Origin: CAVQZA01 sp963724805
Lineage (GTDB): Bacteria > Actinomycetota > Thermoleophilia > Gaiellales > Gaiellaceae
NCBI GenBank assembly: GCA_963724805.1
Contig: CAVRWA010000011.1
Location: 620,001 to 684,000, forward strand
DNA length: 64,000 nucleotides
Direction of reading: 5' to 3'
The translations under genes and the position numbers were made by a program. The notes below the pieces were generated by a model. That model was not told where the DNA came from and searched no databases. It was given only the letters and a program-made list of their open reading frames with translations. Shown one piece after another: positions 52,008-60,594 of the stretch (position 1 is the first letter of the stretch; each line of letters begins with the position of its first letter).

Positions 52008-52522
52008 ACGGATGAGCCGAGCGTCGTCGTTATCTTCCTCCACGGCTGGAAGAACGTCGGACGGGCCTCAGCACTACCTGGCGTGGCTCGACTATCTCGC
52101 ACTCAGCGGCACGGCCGTGATCTTCCCGCGCTACCAGAGCCCGGCCGGGGGCGACCCGGCGCGAACGCTGCGGCACTTCGGTCAGGGCGTGCCGGCCGCC
52201 TAGCGACGGTGCTTAGGAAGGGCACGTGCCCGTGATCGTCGTCGGCTACGACTACGGCGCGCGGCTCGCCTTCTACTACGCGGCGAACGCCGCCGCTGGG
52301 GCCTGCCGTCGCCGCAGGCGATCGATAGCATCTTCCCGACGCGGCTCCCCCGGGCCTTCCGGCGCTTGCCTGCGCTTCCCGGCGTCGACGCGGGTGCTCC
52401 TCCAGGTCGGCGCAGACGACACCGTCGCGGGCGCCCCGCCGCCGCGGACCTCTGGGCGGCCGCCGCGGTCAGCGCGGAAGCATTACCGCGTCGTGAAATC
52501 GACGCGCGCGCTGCAAGGCTGA
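52008..52522 (+). pseudogene. Decayed alpha/beta hydrolase
   Basis: Pieces of one hydrolase are spread over all three frames: VVVIFLHGWKNVG (oxyanion HG motif), then AWLDYLALSGTAVIFPRYQSP in a second frame until a stop at 52203, then VIVVGYDYGARLAFYYAANAAA in a third frame and VLLQVGADDTVAG near the end. At least three frameshifts are needed to join them. Several independent lesions argue for true decay rather than one sequence error. Confidence 0.7.
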
Positions 52523-52636
52523 GCACCGCGCGCCGGCGAAGGACGCCTCGGGCGCAGCGCGCTGCGTTCTGGCCGCTCGCTCGACGCGCTTCCTCGTTCA
52601 GGCCGCTCATCGCCGGCTAGCTCGGCCCGCCCGGCC

Positions 52637-53668
52637 ATGCGCGTCCTCCTCGCCGATCCCCCGGCCTTCACGCCGCCCTACGACCACGCGCTCGCCTCGG
52701 CCCTCGCGCGGGCGGGCGCCGAGGTCGAGCTCGTCACTTCGCGCTTCCGGTACGGGGATGCCCCCGAGCCGGACGGCTACGTGCGCAGCGAGCTCTTCTA
52801 CCCGCTCTCCTCGCGCCTGTTCCGGCGCAGCCGCGTTCGGCTGCCGCTGAAGGCCGTCGAGCACCCGTTCGGCGTCGGGCGCCTGATCGTGCGCGACTGC
52901 GACGTCGTCCACGTGCAGTGGCTCGCGGCACCCGAGCTGGATGCACGCCTCCTGCGGCTGCGCCGGCCCTCGGTATTCACGGCGCACGACATCCTCCCGC
53001 GCCGCACCGCCGCCAAGACCGACCTCTGGCGCCGCCTCTGGAGCCGTTTCGACCGGGTCGTCGTCCACAGCGAGCGCGGTCGCGAGGCGATGGCAGCGTT
53101 CGGGATCGACGCGCGCGTGATCGCCCACCCGGTGTTCCCGAGCGACCCGCCTCGTGCGGATGACGGGCACACGGTGCTCTTCTTCGGCGTGATCCGCTCC
53201 TACCGCGGCCTGCCCGACGCGATCGCGGCGGTGCGCCAGATCGGCGGCGCACGCCTCCTCGTCGCCGGGGATCCCGCCATGCCGCTCGATCCGTTCCGGG
53301 GCGAGCCGGGGGTCGAGTGGCGGCTCGGCTACCTCTCCGAGGCGGAGGTCGATCGCGCCCACGGCGAGGCGACGGTGGCCGTGTTCCCGTACCGGCCCGA
53401 GCTCGACCAGTCGGGCGCCCTTTTGCGTGCGCTCGGGGCCGGAGTGCCAGTGGTGGTCTACGACGTGGGCGGGCTCGCCGAGCCGGTGCGCCGATTCGGG
53501 GCCGGGCTCGTCGTGGACGCCGGCGACGTCGACGGCCTCGCCGCGGCGCTGCAGGCCGTGCTCGAGGATCCCGAGCCGTTCCGCGAGGGTGCGCGGCGAG
53601 CCCGTGCGGAGCTGACCTGGGATGCAGCCGCGGCCGCGCACCTCGCGCTCTACGAGGAGCTCCTGTGA
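52637..53668 (+). CDS. GT4-like glycosyltransferase
   Basis: 343 residues, GT-B fold. N-terminal MRVLLADPPAFTPPYDHALASAL, central VVHSERGREAMAAFGI, and the donor-binding region VAVFPYRPELDQSGALLRALGAGVPVVVYDVGGLAE with the E-x7-E-like arrangement. Donor and acceptor unknown. It follows the decayed hydrolase and is coupled to a small gene by GTGA. Confidence 0.88.
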   Translation: MRVLLADPPAFTPPYDHALASALARAGAEVELVTSRFRYGDAPEPDGYVRSELFYPLSSRLFRRSRVRLPLKAVEHPFGVGRLIVRDCDVVHVQWLAAPELDARLLRLRRPSVFTAHDILPRRTAAKTDLWRRLWSRFDRVVVHSERGREAMAAFGIDARVIAHPVFPSDPPRADDGHTVLFFGVIRSYRGLPDAIAAVRQIGGARLLVAGDPAMPLDPFRGEPGVEWRLGYLSEAEVDRAHGEATVAVFPYRPELDQSGALLRALGAGVPVVVYDVGGLAEPVRRFGAGLVVDAGDVDGLAAALQAVLEDPEPFREGARRARAELTWDAAAAAHLALYEELL

Positions 53669-53976
53669 TCTTCCGCCGCCGCTTCGGCGACCTCGTCTCA
53701 CGCCAGCTCGATCTGTTCGCCTCGGAGCACGCCGACCTGCTCGAGGACGTGGAGGTGTTCCTGCGGGCCTACAACGAGGCGCCCCGGGACGAGGCGGAGG
53801 AGCGCTACGGCGACTACGTCGACCGCATCGACCTGGCCGCGGAGGCGCTGGCCGAGATCCGCAACACCTACGCGCGCACGCTCGACGAGGCCGCCGCCGA
53901 CGAGTACGAGAGCACCTTCGAAAAGGCGGCTGCGAAGCGCTTCCCGCGGCTCGGCTCGGCGCTCGGCGAGATCTAA
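53665..53976 (+). CDS. Small helical protein
   Basis: 103 residues, acidic and helical, with FRRRFGDLVSRQLDLFASEHADLLEDVE at the start. The GTG at 53665 overlaps the glycosyltransferase stop (GTGA). No family recognised. Convergent with dnaE2. Confidence 0.75.
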   Translation: MIFRRRFGDLVSRQLDLFASEHADLLEDVEVFLRAYNEAPRDEAEERYGDYVDRIDLAAEALAEIRNTYARTLDEAAADEYESTFEKAAAKRFPRLGSALGEI

Positions 53977-53980
53977 GGCG

Positions 53981-56900
53981 TTACCTGCGTCCGAAGCTCT
54001 GCGGGTGCGGCATCGTCGCGACGACGTCCGGCTCGTCGGCGACGCGGCGCGCGAGCGGGCCGAGCGACTCGAGCCCGTCGACGATCACGTTGCGGTTCCG
54101 ATCGACCCGCTCGAAGCGGCCGTGCGCGAGCACGAGCGGCTCACCCCGCACGATCCCGCGAAAGCGCTCGTAGACCTGCGGGGGCAGGATCAGGTTCACC
54201 TGCCCTTCCTCGTCCTCGAGCAGCATGAAGACGACCCCGTTCGCGGTGGAGGGCCGCTGCCGCGCGATCACGAGCCCGGCAACCGCCGCCCGGCTCCCGT
54301 GCGGCAGCTCCTCGAGCCTTGTGCTCATGAGCACTTGGGCAGGAAGGTGCGGGCGGAGAAGCTCGAGCGGATGGACGCCGACCGACATGCTCGTCGTGCG
54401 GTAGTCGGCGAGCATCACCTCCCAGGGGGTCTGCTCCGGCAGGGGCGGGGTCGCCGCGGTCGGCTCGAGCGGCAGTGCGAGCTGGCGCGCCTCGCCGCCC
54501 GTGCCGGGGACGGATTCGCCGCGGGGAACGAGGCCGAGCTCCCAGAAGAGCGCGCGCCGTGACTCGCCGAGAGCGTCGCAGGCGCCGCTCGCGACGAGCG
54601 CTTCGAGCCCCGCACGCTTGAGCGGCGCACGCTGCGCGAGCCCGCGGATCGACCGGAACGGCCCGCCTGCGTCCCGCTCGGCCACGAGTGCCTGCGCCTC
54701 CTCCTGCCCGATCGACCCGATCATCTGGAGCCCGACCCGGACGGCCTCGCCCTCGAGCGTCGCCTGCGCATCGCTCAGGTTCACGTCGGGCGGGCGCACC
54801 TCCACCCCGCGCCGCTGCGCGTCCCGTACGAGCGAGGCGGGCGGATAGAAGCCCATCGGCTGCTCGTTGAGGAGCGCGCAGAGGAACTCGGCCGGATAGT
54901 GGTGGCGCAACCACGCCGACTGGTAGGCGAGCAGCGCGAATGCAGCCGCGTGCGACTTCGGGAAGCCGAACCCCGAGAAGGCGACGAGCTTGTCGAAGAC
55001 CTCGTCGGCGAGCTTCGCGTCCACCCCTTTCCCCGCGGCGCCGGCGACGAAGCGGCCGCGGTAGGCCTCGAGCGCGTCGAGCGAGCGCTTGCGGCTCATC
55101 GCGCGGCGCAGCCCTTCCGCCTCGCCGACGGAGAACCCGGCGAGCGCGATCCCCACCTCGAGCACCTGGTCCTGGAAGACGACGACCCCGAGCGTCGAGT
55201 GCAGCGGCTCGGCCAGGAGCGGGTGGTCGACCGGCGACACGAACGCGGGGTCCTCGCGCAATGCCTGGCGGTGCTTGACGTACGGATGAACGGCCTTGCC
55301 CTGGATCGGCCCGGGCCGCACGAGCGCGACCTGGACGGTGAGGTCGTCGAGGTTCTCCGGCCGTGTCCGCAGCAGGCTTTGCATCTGCGCGCGGCTCTCG
55401 ATCTGGAAGACCCCGACGGTGTCGGCCTGCTGGATCTCCTCGTACACCTCCCTGTCGTCGAGCGGAACCCGCGAGAGGTCGATCGTCCGCCCGCGCAGCC
55501 GCGCGATCCGGTCGACGCAGTCCTCGACCGCCGAGAGCATGCCGAGGCCGAGCAGGTCGATCTTGAGGAAGCCCGCGTCGGCGCAGGAGTCCTTGTCCCA
55601 CTGGCAGAGCTGCCGCCCGGCCATCGCCGCCGGCTGGACGGGGACGAGCTCGACGAGCGGCCGTGACGAGATCACCATCCCGCCCGGGTGCTGGGAGACG
55701 TGGCGCGGCAGGCGCGCGATCTCGCCGCAGAGGTAGGCGAACGCGCGCCAGCGCGGCGAGAGGCGCTTGCGCTCGGCGTCGGGCAGCAGGGCGAGCTCGG
55801 CGGCGATCCGCGTCGCGTCCCAGCCGTCGCTGACCCGCGCGATCCTCTCGAGCTCCGCGGACGGCAGGCCGAGCGCCTTGCCGACGTCGCGGATCGCGCC
55901 GCGCGAGCGATAGGTGGCGAAGGTGGCGACGAGCGCCGCGTGCTCGCGCCCGTAGCGCTCGGTGACGGCGACGATCAGCTTCTCGCGGATGTCGCGGGGG
56001 AAATCGAGGTCGATGTCCGGCACGCCCGCCATCTCCCGGTTGAGAAAGCGGCCGAGCGAGAGGTCGGCGTGCACCGGGTCGACGTGCGAGAGCCCGGTCA
56101 GGTAGCAGACGATCGAGCCGACCGAGCTGCCCCTCCCCCGCCCCGGCGGGAGCGAGTTTCGAGGCGAGCCGCGGCCGCGCACCTCGGCGGCGACGTCCTT
56201 CGCCAGCTCGAGCACCTCCCAGTGGAGCAGGAAGAACCCCGCGAGACCGAGCTCCCCGATCAGGGCCAGCTCCTCGTCGAGGCGGGCGCGGGCGAGACGC
56301 TTGTGGCCGTTCGCGTCCCCGTAGCGGTCGGCGAAGGCCAGGTCGCAGACGCGCGCGAGCTGGACGTGCGCGGGCTCGGCGCCGTCGGAGAAGTCCGGAT
56401 AGCGGTAGCCGAGCTCCTCGGTGAGGTCGAAACGGAGCCGGTCGGCCAGCTCGACCGTGTGCGCGACGGCGCCTGCGTCGTCGGGGAAGCGCTCGAGTAC
56501 CGCCGCCGGGGCCCGGAGGACGCTCTCGCGGTTGCCGCGCCGCTCGGGCTCGCAAGCCTCGAGCGAGCTGCGGTTGCGGATCGCGACGAGCACGTCCTGC
56601 AGCAGCGTCCGCCGCGGATGGTGGGCGTGCGGATCGCCGGTGACGACCGTCTCGACCCCGAGCGTCTCCGCGAGGTCGCGGAGCGCCGCGTTACGGCGCG
56701 CGTCACCGCGCTCGAACGGGCGCTGGAGCTCGACGAAGAACCGTCCGTGGAACGCGCGGGCAAGGCGGGCGGCCGCGTTCGGGTCGCGCACGGCGAGCCC
56801 ATGGCGGGAACAGCCGGAGAGGCAGACGAGCCCCTCGTTCAGCTCCTCGAGCAGCGTCTGGTCGAGCGCGGGCTCGCCGGCTTCGTGCTCCCGCCCGGGC

Positions 56901-57202
56901 GGCCGTGTGTGCGCCCACGCGGCCGTGAGCAGCCGGCAGAGGTTCGCGTAGCCCTGCGGCGTCTCGACGAGCAGCGTGACGTGCGCGCCGCCGGCGAGCG
57001 TGACCTCGGCGCCGGTGATCGGCCGCACGCCGAGCGCCTTGGCGGCGTGCGCGAACTCGAGCGAGCCGTAGACACCGTCGTGATCGGTGAGCGCCAGCGC
57101 CTCGTAGCCGAGCTCGGCGGCGGCCGCAGCGAGCTCCTCCGGCTGCGAGGCCCCGTCCAGGAACGAGTACGCCGAATGAGCGTGGAGCTCGACATACGTC
57201 AT
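53981..57202 (-). CDS. dnaE2: Error-prone DNA polymerase DnaE2
   Basis: 1073 residues of a C-family polymerase. It has a PHP domain with YVELHAHSAYSFLDGAS and ALTDHDGVYG, the palm with GVPDIDLDFPRDIREKL for the catalytic Asp pair, a helix-hairpin-helix region and a C-terminal OB fold (VAGLVIARQRPSTANGVVFM). The position with imuB behind LexA boxes marks it as the SOS translesion polymerase rather than the replicative DnaE1. Its ATG overlaps the DUF6504 stop. Confidence 0.95.
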   Translation of the reverse strand: MTYVELHAHSAYSFLDGASQPEELAAAAAELGYEALALTDHDGVYGSLEFAHAAKALGVRPITGAEVTLAGGAHVTLLVETPQGYANLCRLLTAAWAHTRPPGREHEAGEPALDQTLLEELNEGLVCLSGCSRHGLAVRDPNAAARLARAFHGRFFVELQRPFERGDARRNAALRDLAETLGVETVVTGDPHAHHPRRTLLQDVLVAIRNRSSLEACEPERRGNRESVLRAPAAVLERFPDDAGAVAHTVELADRLRFDLTEELGYRYPDFSDGAEPAHVQLARVCDLAFADRYGDANGHKRLARARLDEELALIGELGLAGFFLLHWEVLELAKDVAAEVRGRGSPRNSLPPGRGRGSSVGSIVCYLTGLSHVDPVHADLSLGRFLNREMAGVPDIDLDFPRDIREKLIVAVTERYGREHAALVATFATYRSRGAIRDVGKALGLPSAELERIARVSDGWDATRIAAELALLPDAERKRLSPRWRAFAYLCGEIARLPRHVSQHPGGMVISSRPLVELVPVQPAAMAGRQLCQWDKDSCADAGFLKIDLLGLGMLSAVEDCVDRIARLRGRTIDLSRVPLDDREVYEEIQQADTVGVFQIESRAQMQSLLRTRPENLDDLTVQVALVRPGPIQGKAVHPYVKHRQALREDPAFVSPVDHPLLAEPLHSTLGVVVFQDQVLEVGIALAGFSVGEAEGLRRAMSRKRSLDALEAYRGRFVAGAAGKGVDAKLADEVFDKLVAFSGFGFPKSHAAAFALLAYQSAWLRHHYPAEFLCALLNEQPMGFYPPASLVRDAQRRGVEVRPPDVNLSDAQATLEGEAVRVGLQMIGSIGQEEAQALVAERDAGGPFRSIRGLAQRAPLKRAGLEALVASGACDALGESRRALFWELGLVPRGESVPGTGGEARQLALPLEPTAATPPLPEQTPWEVMLADYRTTSMSVGVHPLELLRPHLPAQVLMSTRLEELPHGSRAAVAGLVIARQRPSTANGVVFMLLEDEEGQVNLILPPQVYERFRGIVRGEPLVLAHGRFERVDRNRNVIVDGLESLGPLARRVADEPDVVATMPHPQSFGRR

Positions 57203-57474
57203 GCGTTCTGCGCGTACCAGGCACCGGTCTCGCCGTCGTGGAACACGACCGCGATCCGGCCCGTCTCGAGCACGAGGTCGAAGTAGCGGCGGTCGACGGG
57301 CTCCTCCGTCCACCAGCGGTCGACGACCCGCCACTCCTCGCGCACGACCGCGACCGGCTGGCGGTTCACCTCCCGCGGGGTCCCGTCGAAGCCGGGCTCG
57401 ACGAGCGCCGGCCTCGGCGCATTTATTCGTCCCGCGGTACGAAGAGCGCGCGAGCCTCCGGGACCCTCGACCAT
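57199..57474 (-). CDS. DUF6504-like small protein
   Basis: 91 residues. VVREEWRVVDRWWTEEPVDRRYFDLVLETGRIAVVFHDGETGAWYAQ is the region that matches the small proteins found between ImuB and DnaE2 in actinobacteria. The ATG at 57474 makes it overlap the end of imuB by 52 bp. It may bridge the two polymerases; role unproven. Confidence 0.78.
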   Translation of the reverse strand: MVEGPGGSRALRTAGRINAPRPALVEPGFDGTPREVNRQPVAVVREEWRVVDRWWTEEPVDRRYFDLVLETGRIAVVFHDGETGAWYAQNA

Positions 57475-58607
57475 GGCGCCACCTCCACGACGGTGCAGAC
57501 GGAGCCCGAGCCGGTGCTGGCGCGCACCTGGCGCAGCCCCTCTTTTAGCCGACCGCGCAGCTCGCCGCCTTCGGGCTGGACGAGCTCGAGCTGGCGGCCC
57601 GCGTCCTCGGTCAGCTCGACGAGCTCCAGCCGCAGCTCGAGGATCGGTGCGGGCAGCTCGGCGAGCTTGGGCCCGAGCGCGGCCTTCAGCCGAGACAGCT
57701 CGACGGTCGGGTCGCGCAGCGTCGCCGTGCGCCGCCAGGAGCCGCCGCCGACGAGACGCGCCGAGACGGCGACCTTGCGGGCGAAGCGGCCGGCTCGCTC
57801 GGGCCGTTCGAGCAGCCGCTCGAGCAGGCTCGTGAAGGCGCGCCGGATCGTCAGCTCGTTGCCGACCGCCTCCGGGAACTCCAGCGCCTCCACGAGCTCT
57901 GCGGGCGGGCGCCGCCCGCGCACACGCGCGGGCGACCCGCCCCTCGCCAGGCCCCAGGCGCGCCGACCGTCCGCCCCCAGACGCTCGGCCACGGCACCGC
58001 CCGGGAGCCCGGCAAGCTCGCCCAGACGGCGCACCCCGAGCTCCTTCAGCTCCCGCTGGCGGCCGGGCTCGAGGGGGACGAGCCCGAGCGGCAGCGGCGC
58101 GAGGAACTCCTCGGTGCGCTCGTCGGAGACGATCAGAAGCTGCCCGGGCCGCGCGACGCTCGCCGCCGCGAGGGCGGCAAACCGGCGCTCGGCAGCGCCC
58201 GCGCGGGGATCCCAGGCAGTGCCGACGGCGGCGAGGGCGCGCTTGAGCGCAGCCTCCAGGCCGCCGTAGAGCCGTTCGACGCCGCGGGTCTCGAAGTAGA
58301 CCGTGCCGAGCTCCTCGGGCTGGACAGCGATGCCCGTGTCCTCGAGGCGACGCAGCACGCCCTCCCACTCGCGCTCGGCCCCGGCCGGATCCTGCTCGAC
58401 GAGCACGAGCCCGGGGCAGGTCGCGAGCGCCTCCCCCAGGCGCATCCCCGGCTTGACCCCGAGCGCCTCGGCGGCGGCGGTGACGGGCCCGAGCAGCGGC
58501 TCCGACCCCGGCAGCGGCGCGAGCGCCGCGGGCCTGACCGCCAGCCCCGGCCGAGCGCGCAAAGCGGCGCGAAGCTCGAATCCGGGGATGACAAGACAGG
58601 CGACCAT
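57423..58607 (-). CDS. imuB: ImuB, Y-family polymerase homologue without catalytic acids
   Basis: 394 residues of a DinB-like protein. The first catalytic Asp motif is replaced by CLVIPGFELRAAL and the S-x-D-E motif by ELGTVYFETRG, as in ImuB, an inactive platform that binds DnaE2 and the beta clamp. The little-finger and tail regions are present. No imuA is next to it. Two LexA boxes and a consensus -35 lie directly upstream. Confidence 0.9.
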   Translation of the reverse strand: MVACLVIPGFELRAALRARPGLAVRPAALAPLPGSEPLLGPVTAAAEALGVKPGMRLGEALATCPGLVLVEQDPAGAEREWEGVLRRLEDTGIAVQPEELGTVYFETRGVERLYGGLEAALKRALAAVGTAWDPRAGAAERRFAALAAASVARPGQLLIVSDERTEEFLAPLPLGLVPLEPGRQRELKELGVRRLGELAGLPGGAVAERLGADGRRAWGLARGGSPARVRGRRPPAELVEALEFPEAVGNELTIRRAFTSLLERLLERPERAGRFARKVAVSARLVGGGSWRRTATLRDPTVELSRLKAALGPKLAELPAPILELRLELVELTEDAGRQLELVQPEGGELRGRLKEGLRQVRASTGSGSVCTVVEVAPWSRVPEARALFVPRDE

Positions 58608-58609
58608 CG

Positions 58610-58621
58610 GAACGTATGTTC
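58610..58621. promoter_or_regulatory. LexA box 1 (SOS operator)
   Basis: GAACGTATGTTC, matching the gram-positive/actinobacterial LexA site GAAC-N4-GTTC. It covers the transcription start and lies 3 bp before the imuB ATG. Confidence 0.82.
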
Positions 58622-58647
58622 TATACGAACGTACGTTCTCCTGTCAA
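58620..58647 (-). promoter_or_regulatory. Promoter of imuB-DUF6504-dnaE2
   Basis: On the minus strand -35 TTGACA (58642-58647), 16-bp spacer, -10 TATAGA (58620-58625). The start should fall near 58612-58614, so the mRNA leader is only about 5-7 bases and imuB is almost leaderless. Both LexA boxes overlap it. Confidence 0.75.
58627..58638. promoter_or_regulatory. LexA box 2 (SOS operator)
   Basis: GAACGTACGTTC, a fully symmetrical LexA site, 17 bp centre to centre from box 1, inside the -35/-10 spacer. Confidence 0.82.
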
Positions 58648-58715
58648 GACTCCGGCCACGCAAGAGAGGCCTCGCCCCACTCCTTCAGGTCGCCGATACA
58701 GGACCCGGGTGAACC

Positions 58716-59080
58716 GTGAGGTGGATGGAGATGGCGAAGCAGGCGCTCGCCGCCGGGCGCGGGGACGAGGCGACCGTCCACGCCTGGAATGCGCTCACCA
58801 CGGCACAGGGCCCCGACCTGGAGGAGCTCGCCCGGGTAGCCGAGGATCTCGACGACCAGTAACTCCTGCGTGAGCTCGAGCTCCGCCGCATCACGGCACC
58901 GGCAGCCGTGCCCGAGCCGGAGCCCCGCCGCCGCGTCCGTGGGGCGCACTCGTCGTCGGCCTCGTGATCCTCGGCTTCCTGTATCTCGGCCTCCCGGAGG
59001 TCCAGGACCCACGCAGCCTGCTCCGCCCCGAGATGTCGGACATCACCGAGATCGACGACCTGCGCGAGAGTCTCGGCTAG
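58716..59080 (+). pseudogene. Small membrane protein, interrupted
   Basis: Reads from the GTG at 58716 (or ATG 58725) as a 48-residue helical protein ending DLDDQ and a TAA at 58860. The same frame resumes with LLRELELRR and EPEPRRR, then slips. Another frame gives WGALVVGLVILGFLYLGLP, one membrane helix, and ends ITEIDDLRESLG at 59078. One nonsense change (CAA to TAA) and one frameshift would explain all pieces. The first half could still be an intact small gene. Confidence 0.5.
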
Positions 59081-59331
59081 GACGCTGCGGTGCCGTCGCT
59101 CTCGACGGCGGCAGGCTCGCCCGGCTGCTTTCGGGTGAGCAGCCCGAGGAGCTCGGCCCCGACGATCAGGCCCCCGACGAACCCGACCGCGGCGCCGATC
59201 CCGACGTAGACCGCGATGCTTCGGCCGCTCATGTGCACGCCGACCTCGAACTGGGCGGTGCGGGCTAGGACCACCACGCCGCCGGCGATCACGCCGAGGA
59301 GCGCACCGAGAAGGCCAAAGCCCAGGGGCAT
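59077..59331 (-). CDS. Small membrane protein
   Basis: 84 residues with two hydrophobic segments (GLLGALLGVIAGGVVVLA and VYVGIGAAVGFVGGLIVGAELLGLL) and a polar C-terminal tail. Function unknown. Convergent with the interrupted gene. Confidence 0.72.
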   Translation of the reverse strand: MPLGFGLLGALLGVIAGGVVVLARTAQFEVGVHMSGRSIAVYVGIGAAVGFVGGLIVGAELLGLLTRKQPGEPAAVESDGTAAS

Positions 59332-59372
59332 TCGCCGATCCTACGCCGTCAGGCCGCTGTACCGTTGGGCCG

Positions 59373-59882
59373 ATGGGACGGATCGAGCTCGCCCAGGGCG
59401 ACATCACGCGGGAGACCACAGACGCGATCGTCAACGCGGCCAACTCCTCGCTGCTCGGCGGAGGCGGCGTGGACGGGGCGATCCATCGCGCCGGTGGGCC
59501 CTCGATCCTCGCCGAGTGCCGGCTACTCGGCGGCTGCGCGACCGGTGAGGCCAAGGCGACCGGCGCCGGCCTCCTCCCCGCCCGCTTCGTGATCCACACC
59601 GTCGGCCCGGTTTGGCGGGGCGGCGGCGCAGGCGAGGCGGAGCTGCTCGCGTCCTGCCACCGCAGTTCGATCGAGACGGCCGCGGCGCTCGGCTGCCGGA
59701 GCATCTCGTTCCCGGCGATCTCGACCGGCGTCTACGGCTATCCGGCCGAGCTCGCGGCGCCCGTCGCGCTCGGCGCCGCCGCCGCCACGCTCGAGGAGCA
59801 TCCGGAGGTCGAGCTCGTCCGCTTCGTGCTCTTCGACGCGCGCAGCTACGAGGTCTTCGAGCGGGCTAGGCTCCCCTCATGA
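59373..59882 (+). CDS. Macrodomain protein (O-acetyl-ADP-ribose deacetylase type)
   Basis: 169 residues, one macrodomain. ADP-ribose motifs: GDITRETTDAIVNAANSSLLGGGGVDGAIHRAGG and the second loop PAISTGVYGYP. This is the MacroD/YmdB class, which removes ADP-ribose or deacetylates O-acetyl-ADP-ribose. Coupled by an ATGA-like overlap to the next gene. Confidence 0.94.
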   Translation: MGRIELAQGDITRETTDAIVNAANSSLLGGGGVDGAIHRAGGPSILAECRLLGGCATGEAKATGAGLLPARFVIHTVGPVWRGGGAGEAELLASCHRSSIETAAALGCRSISFPAISTGVYGYPAELAAPVALGAAAATLEEHPEVELVRFVLFDARSYEVFERARLPS

Positions 59883-60190
59883 CGCAGCTCGCACCCGGCA
59901 GGATCCGCCACACCGTCGTGTTCGCGCTCCACGAGCCCGACGCCGCGCCGGGCTTCCTCGCCGCCGCGCAGCAGCTCGCCGCGATCCCGGGCGTCGAGGC
60001 GTTCGAGATCCTCGACGAGGTCAGCCCGAAGAACGGCTACCGCTACGGGATCTCGATGGAGTTCGCCGGGCAGGACGCCTACGACGCGTACAACGGCCAT
60101 CCGGATCACGTCCGGTTCGTCCAGGAGCGGTGGCTCCCAGAGGTGGCCGACTTCCTCGAGATCGACTACGCGTCCCGAACGACCAGCTGA
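59879..60190 (+). CDS. Stress-responsive A/B barrel (Dabb) protein
   Basis: 103 residues with the Dabb pattern IRHTVVFAL, a short helix, VSPKNGYRYGISMEFAGQDAYDAYNGHPDHVRFVQERWLP. It forms a dimeric barrel. Role unknown. Confidence 0.86.
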   Translation: MTQLAPGRIRHTVVFALHEPDAAPGFLAAAQQLAAIPGVEAFEILDEVSPKNGYRYGISMEFAGQDAYDAYNGHPDHVRFVQERWLPEVADFLEIDYASRTTS

Positions 60191-60228
60191 GGCTGCCGGG
60201 CACCAGCATGCGTGGGCTCTGCGCGGGC

Positions 60229-60510
60229 CTACCGCCTGATGGCGTTGTGGACCTCGACTATCTCCGGCGGGCCGGCGAGCTCGATGCCTCCCTCGGCGAG
60301 GATCGGCATCAGGCGTTGACCGAACGCCTCGAACTGCTCCCGCGAATCCCAGATCTCGCTGACCCGGAAGCTGCCGCCGGAACTGAAGGCGACGTGGTAC
60401 TCGAGCCCGTCGGGCGGGAACTCGCCCGAAGCCTCGATGGCGGGCATCGTCGCGTCGTACTTCTCGGCCGTCATGCCCGGGGCCCCAGTGAAGCGGACAA
60501 GAATGCTCAT
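60229..60510 (-). CDS. Dimeric alpha/beta barrel protein
   Basis: 93 residues. Antiparallel strands SILVRFTGAPGMTAEKYDATM and YHVAFSSGGSFRVSEIWDSREQFEAFGQRLMPIL resemble the ABM-type barrels. No catalytic residue can be named. Convergent with the Dabb gene. Confidence 0.78.
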   Translation of the reverse strand: MSILVRFTGAPGMTAEKYDATMPAIEASGEFPPDGLEYHVAFSSGGSFRVSEIWDSREQFEAFGQRLMPILAEGGIELAGPPEIVEVHNAIRR

Positions 60511-60594
60511 GCTGTCCTCCGCGGTCGGTTGGCGCTCACCCTACCTCCGGCCTGAGCTCTGTCCAAACAGAACGCTCGCGATTCCGCCCGAGAC

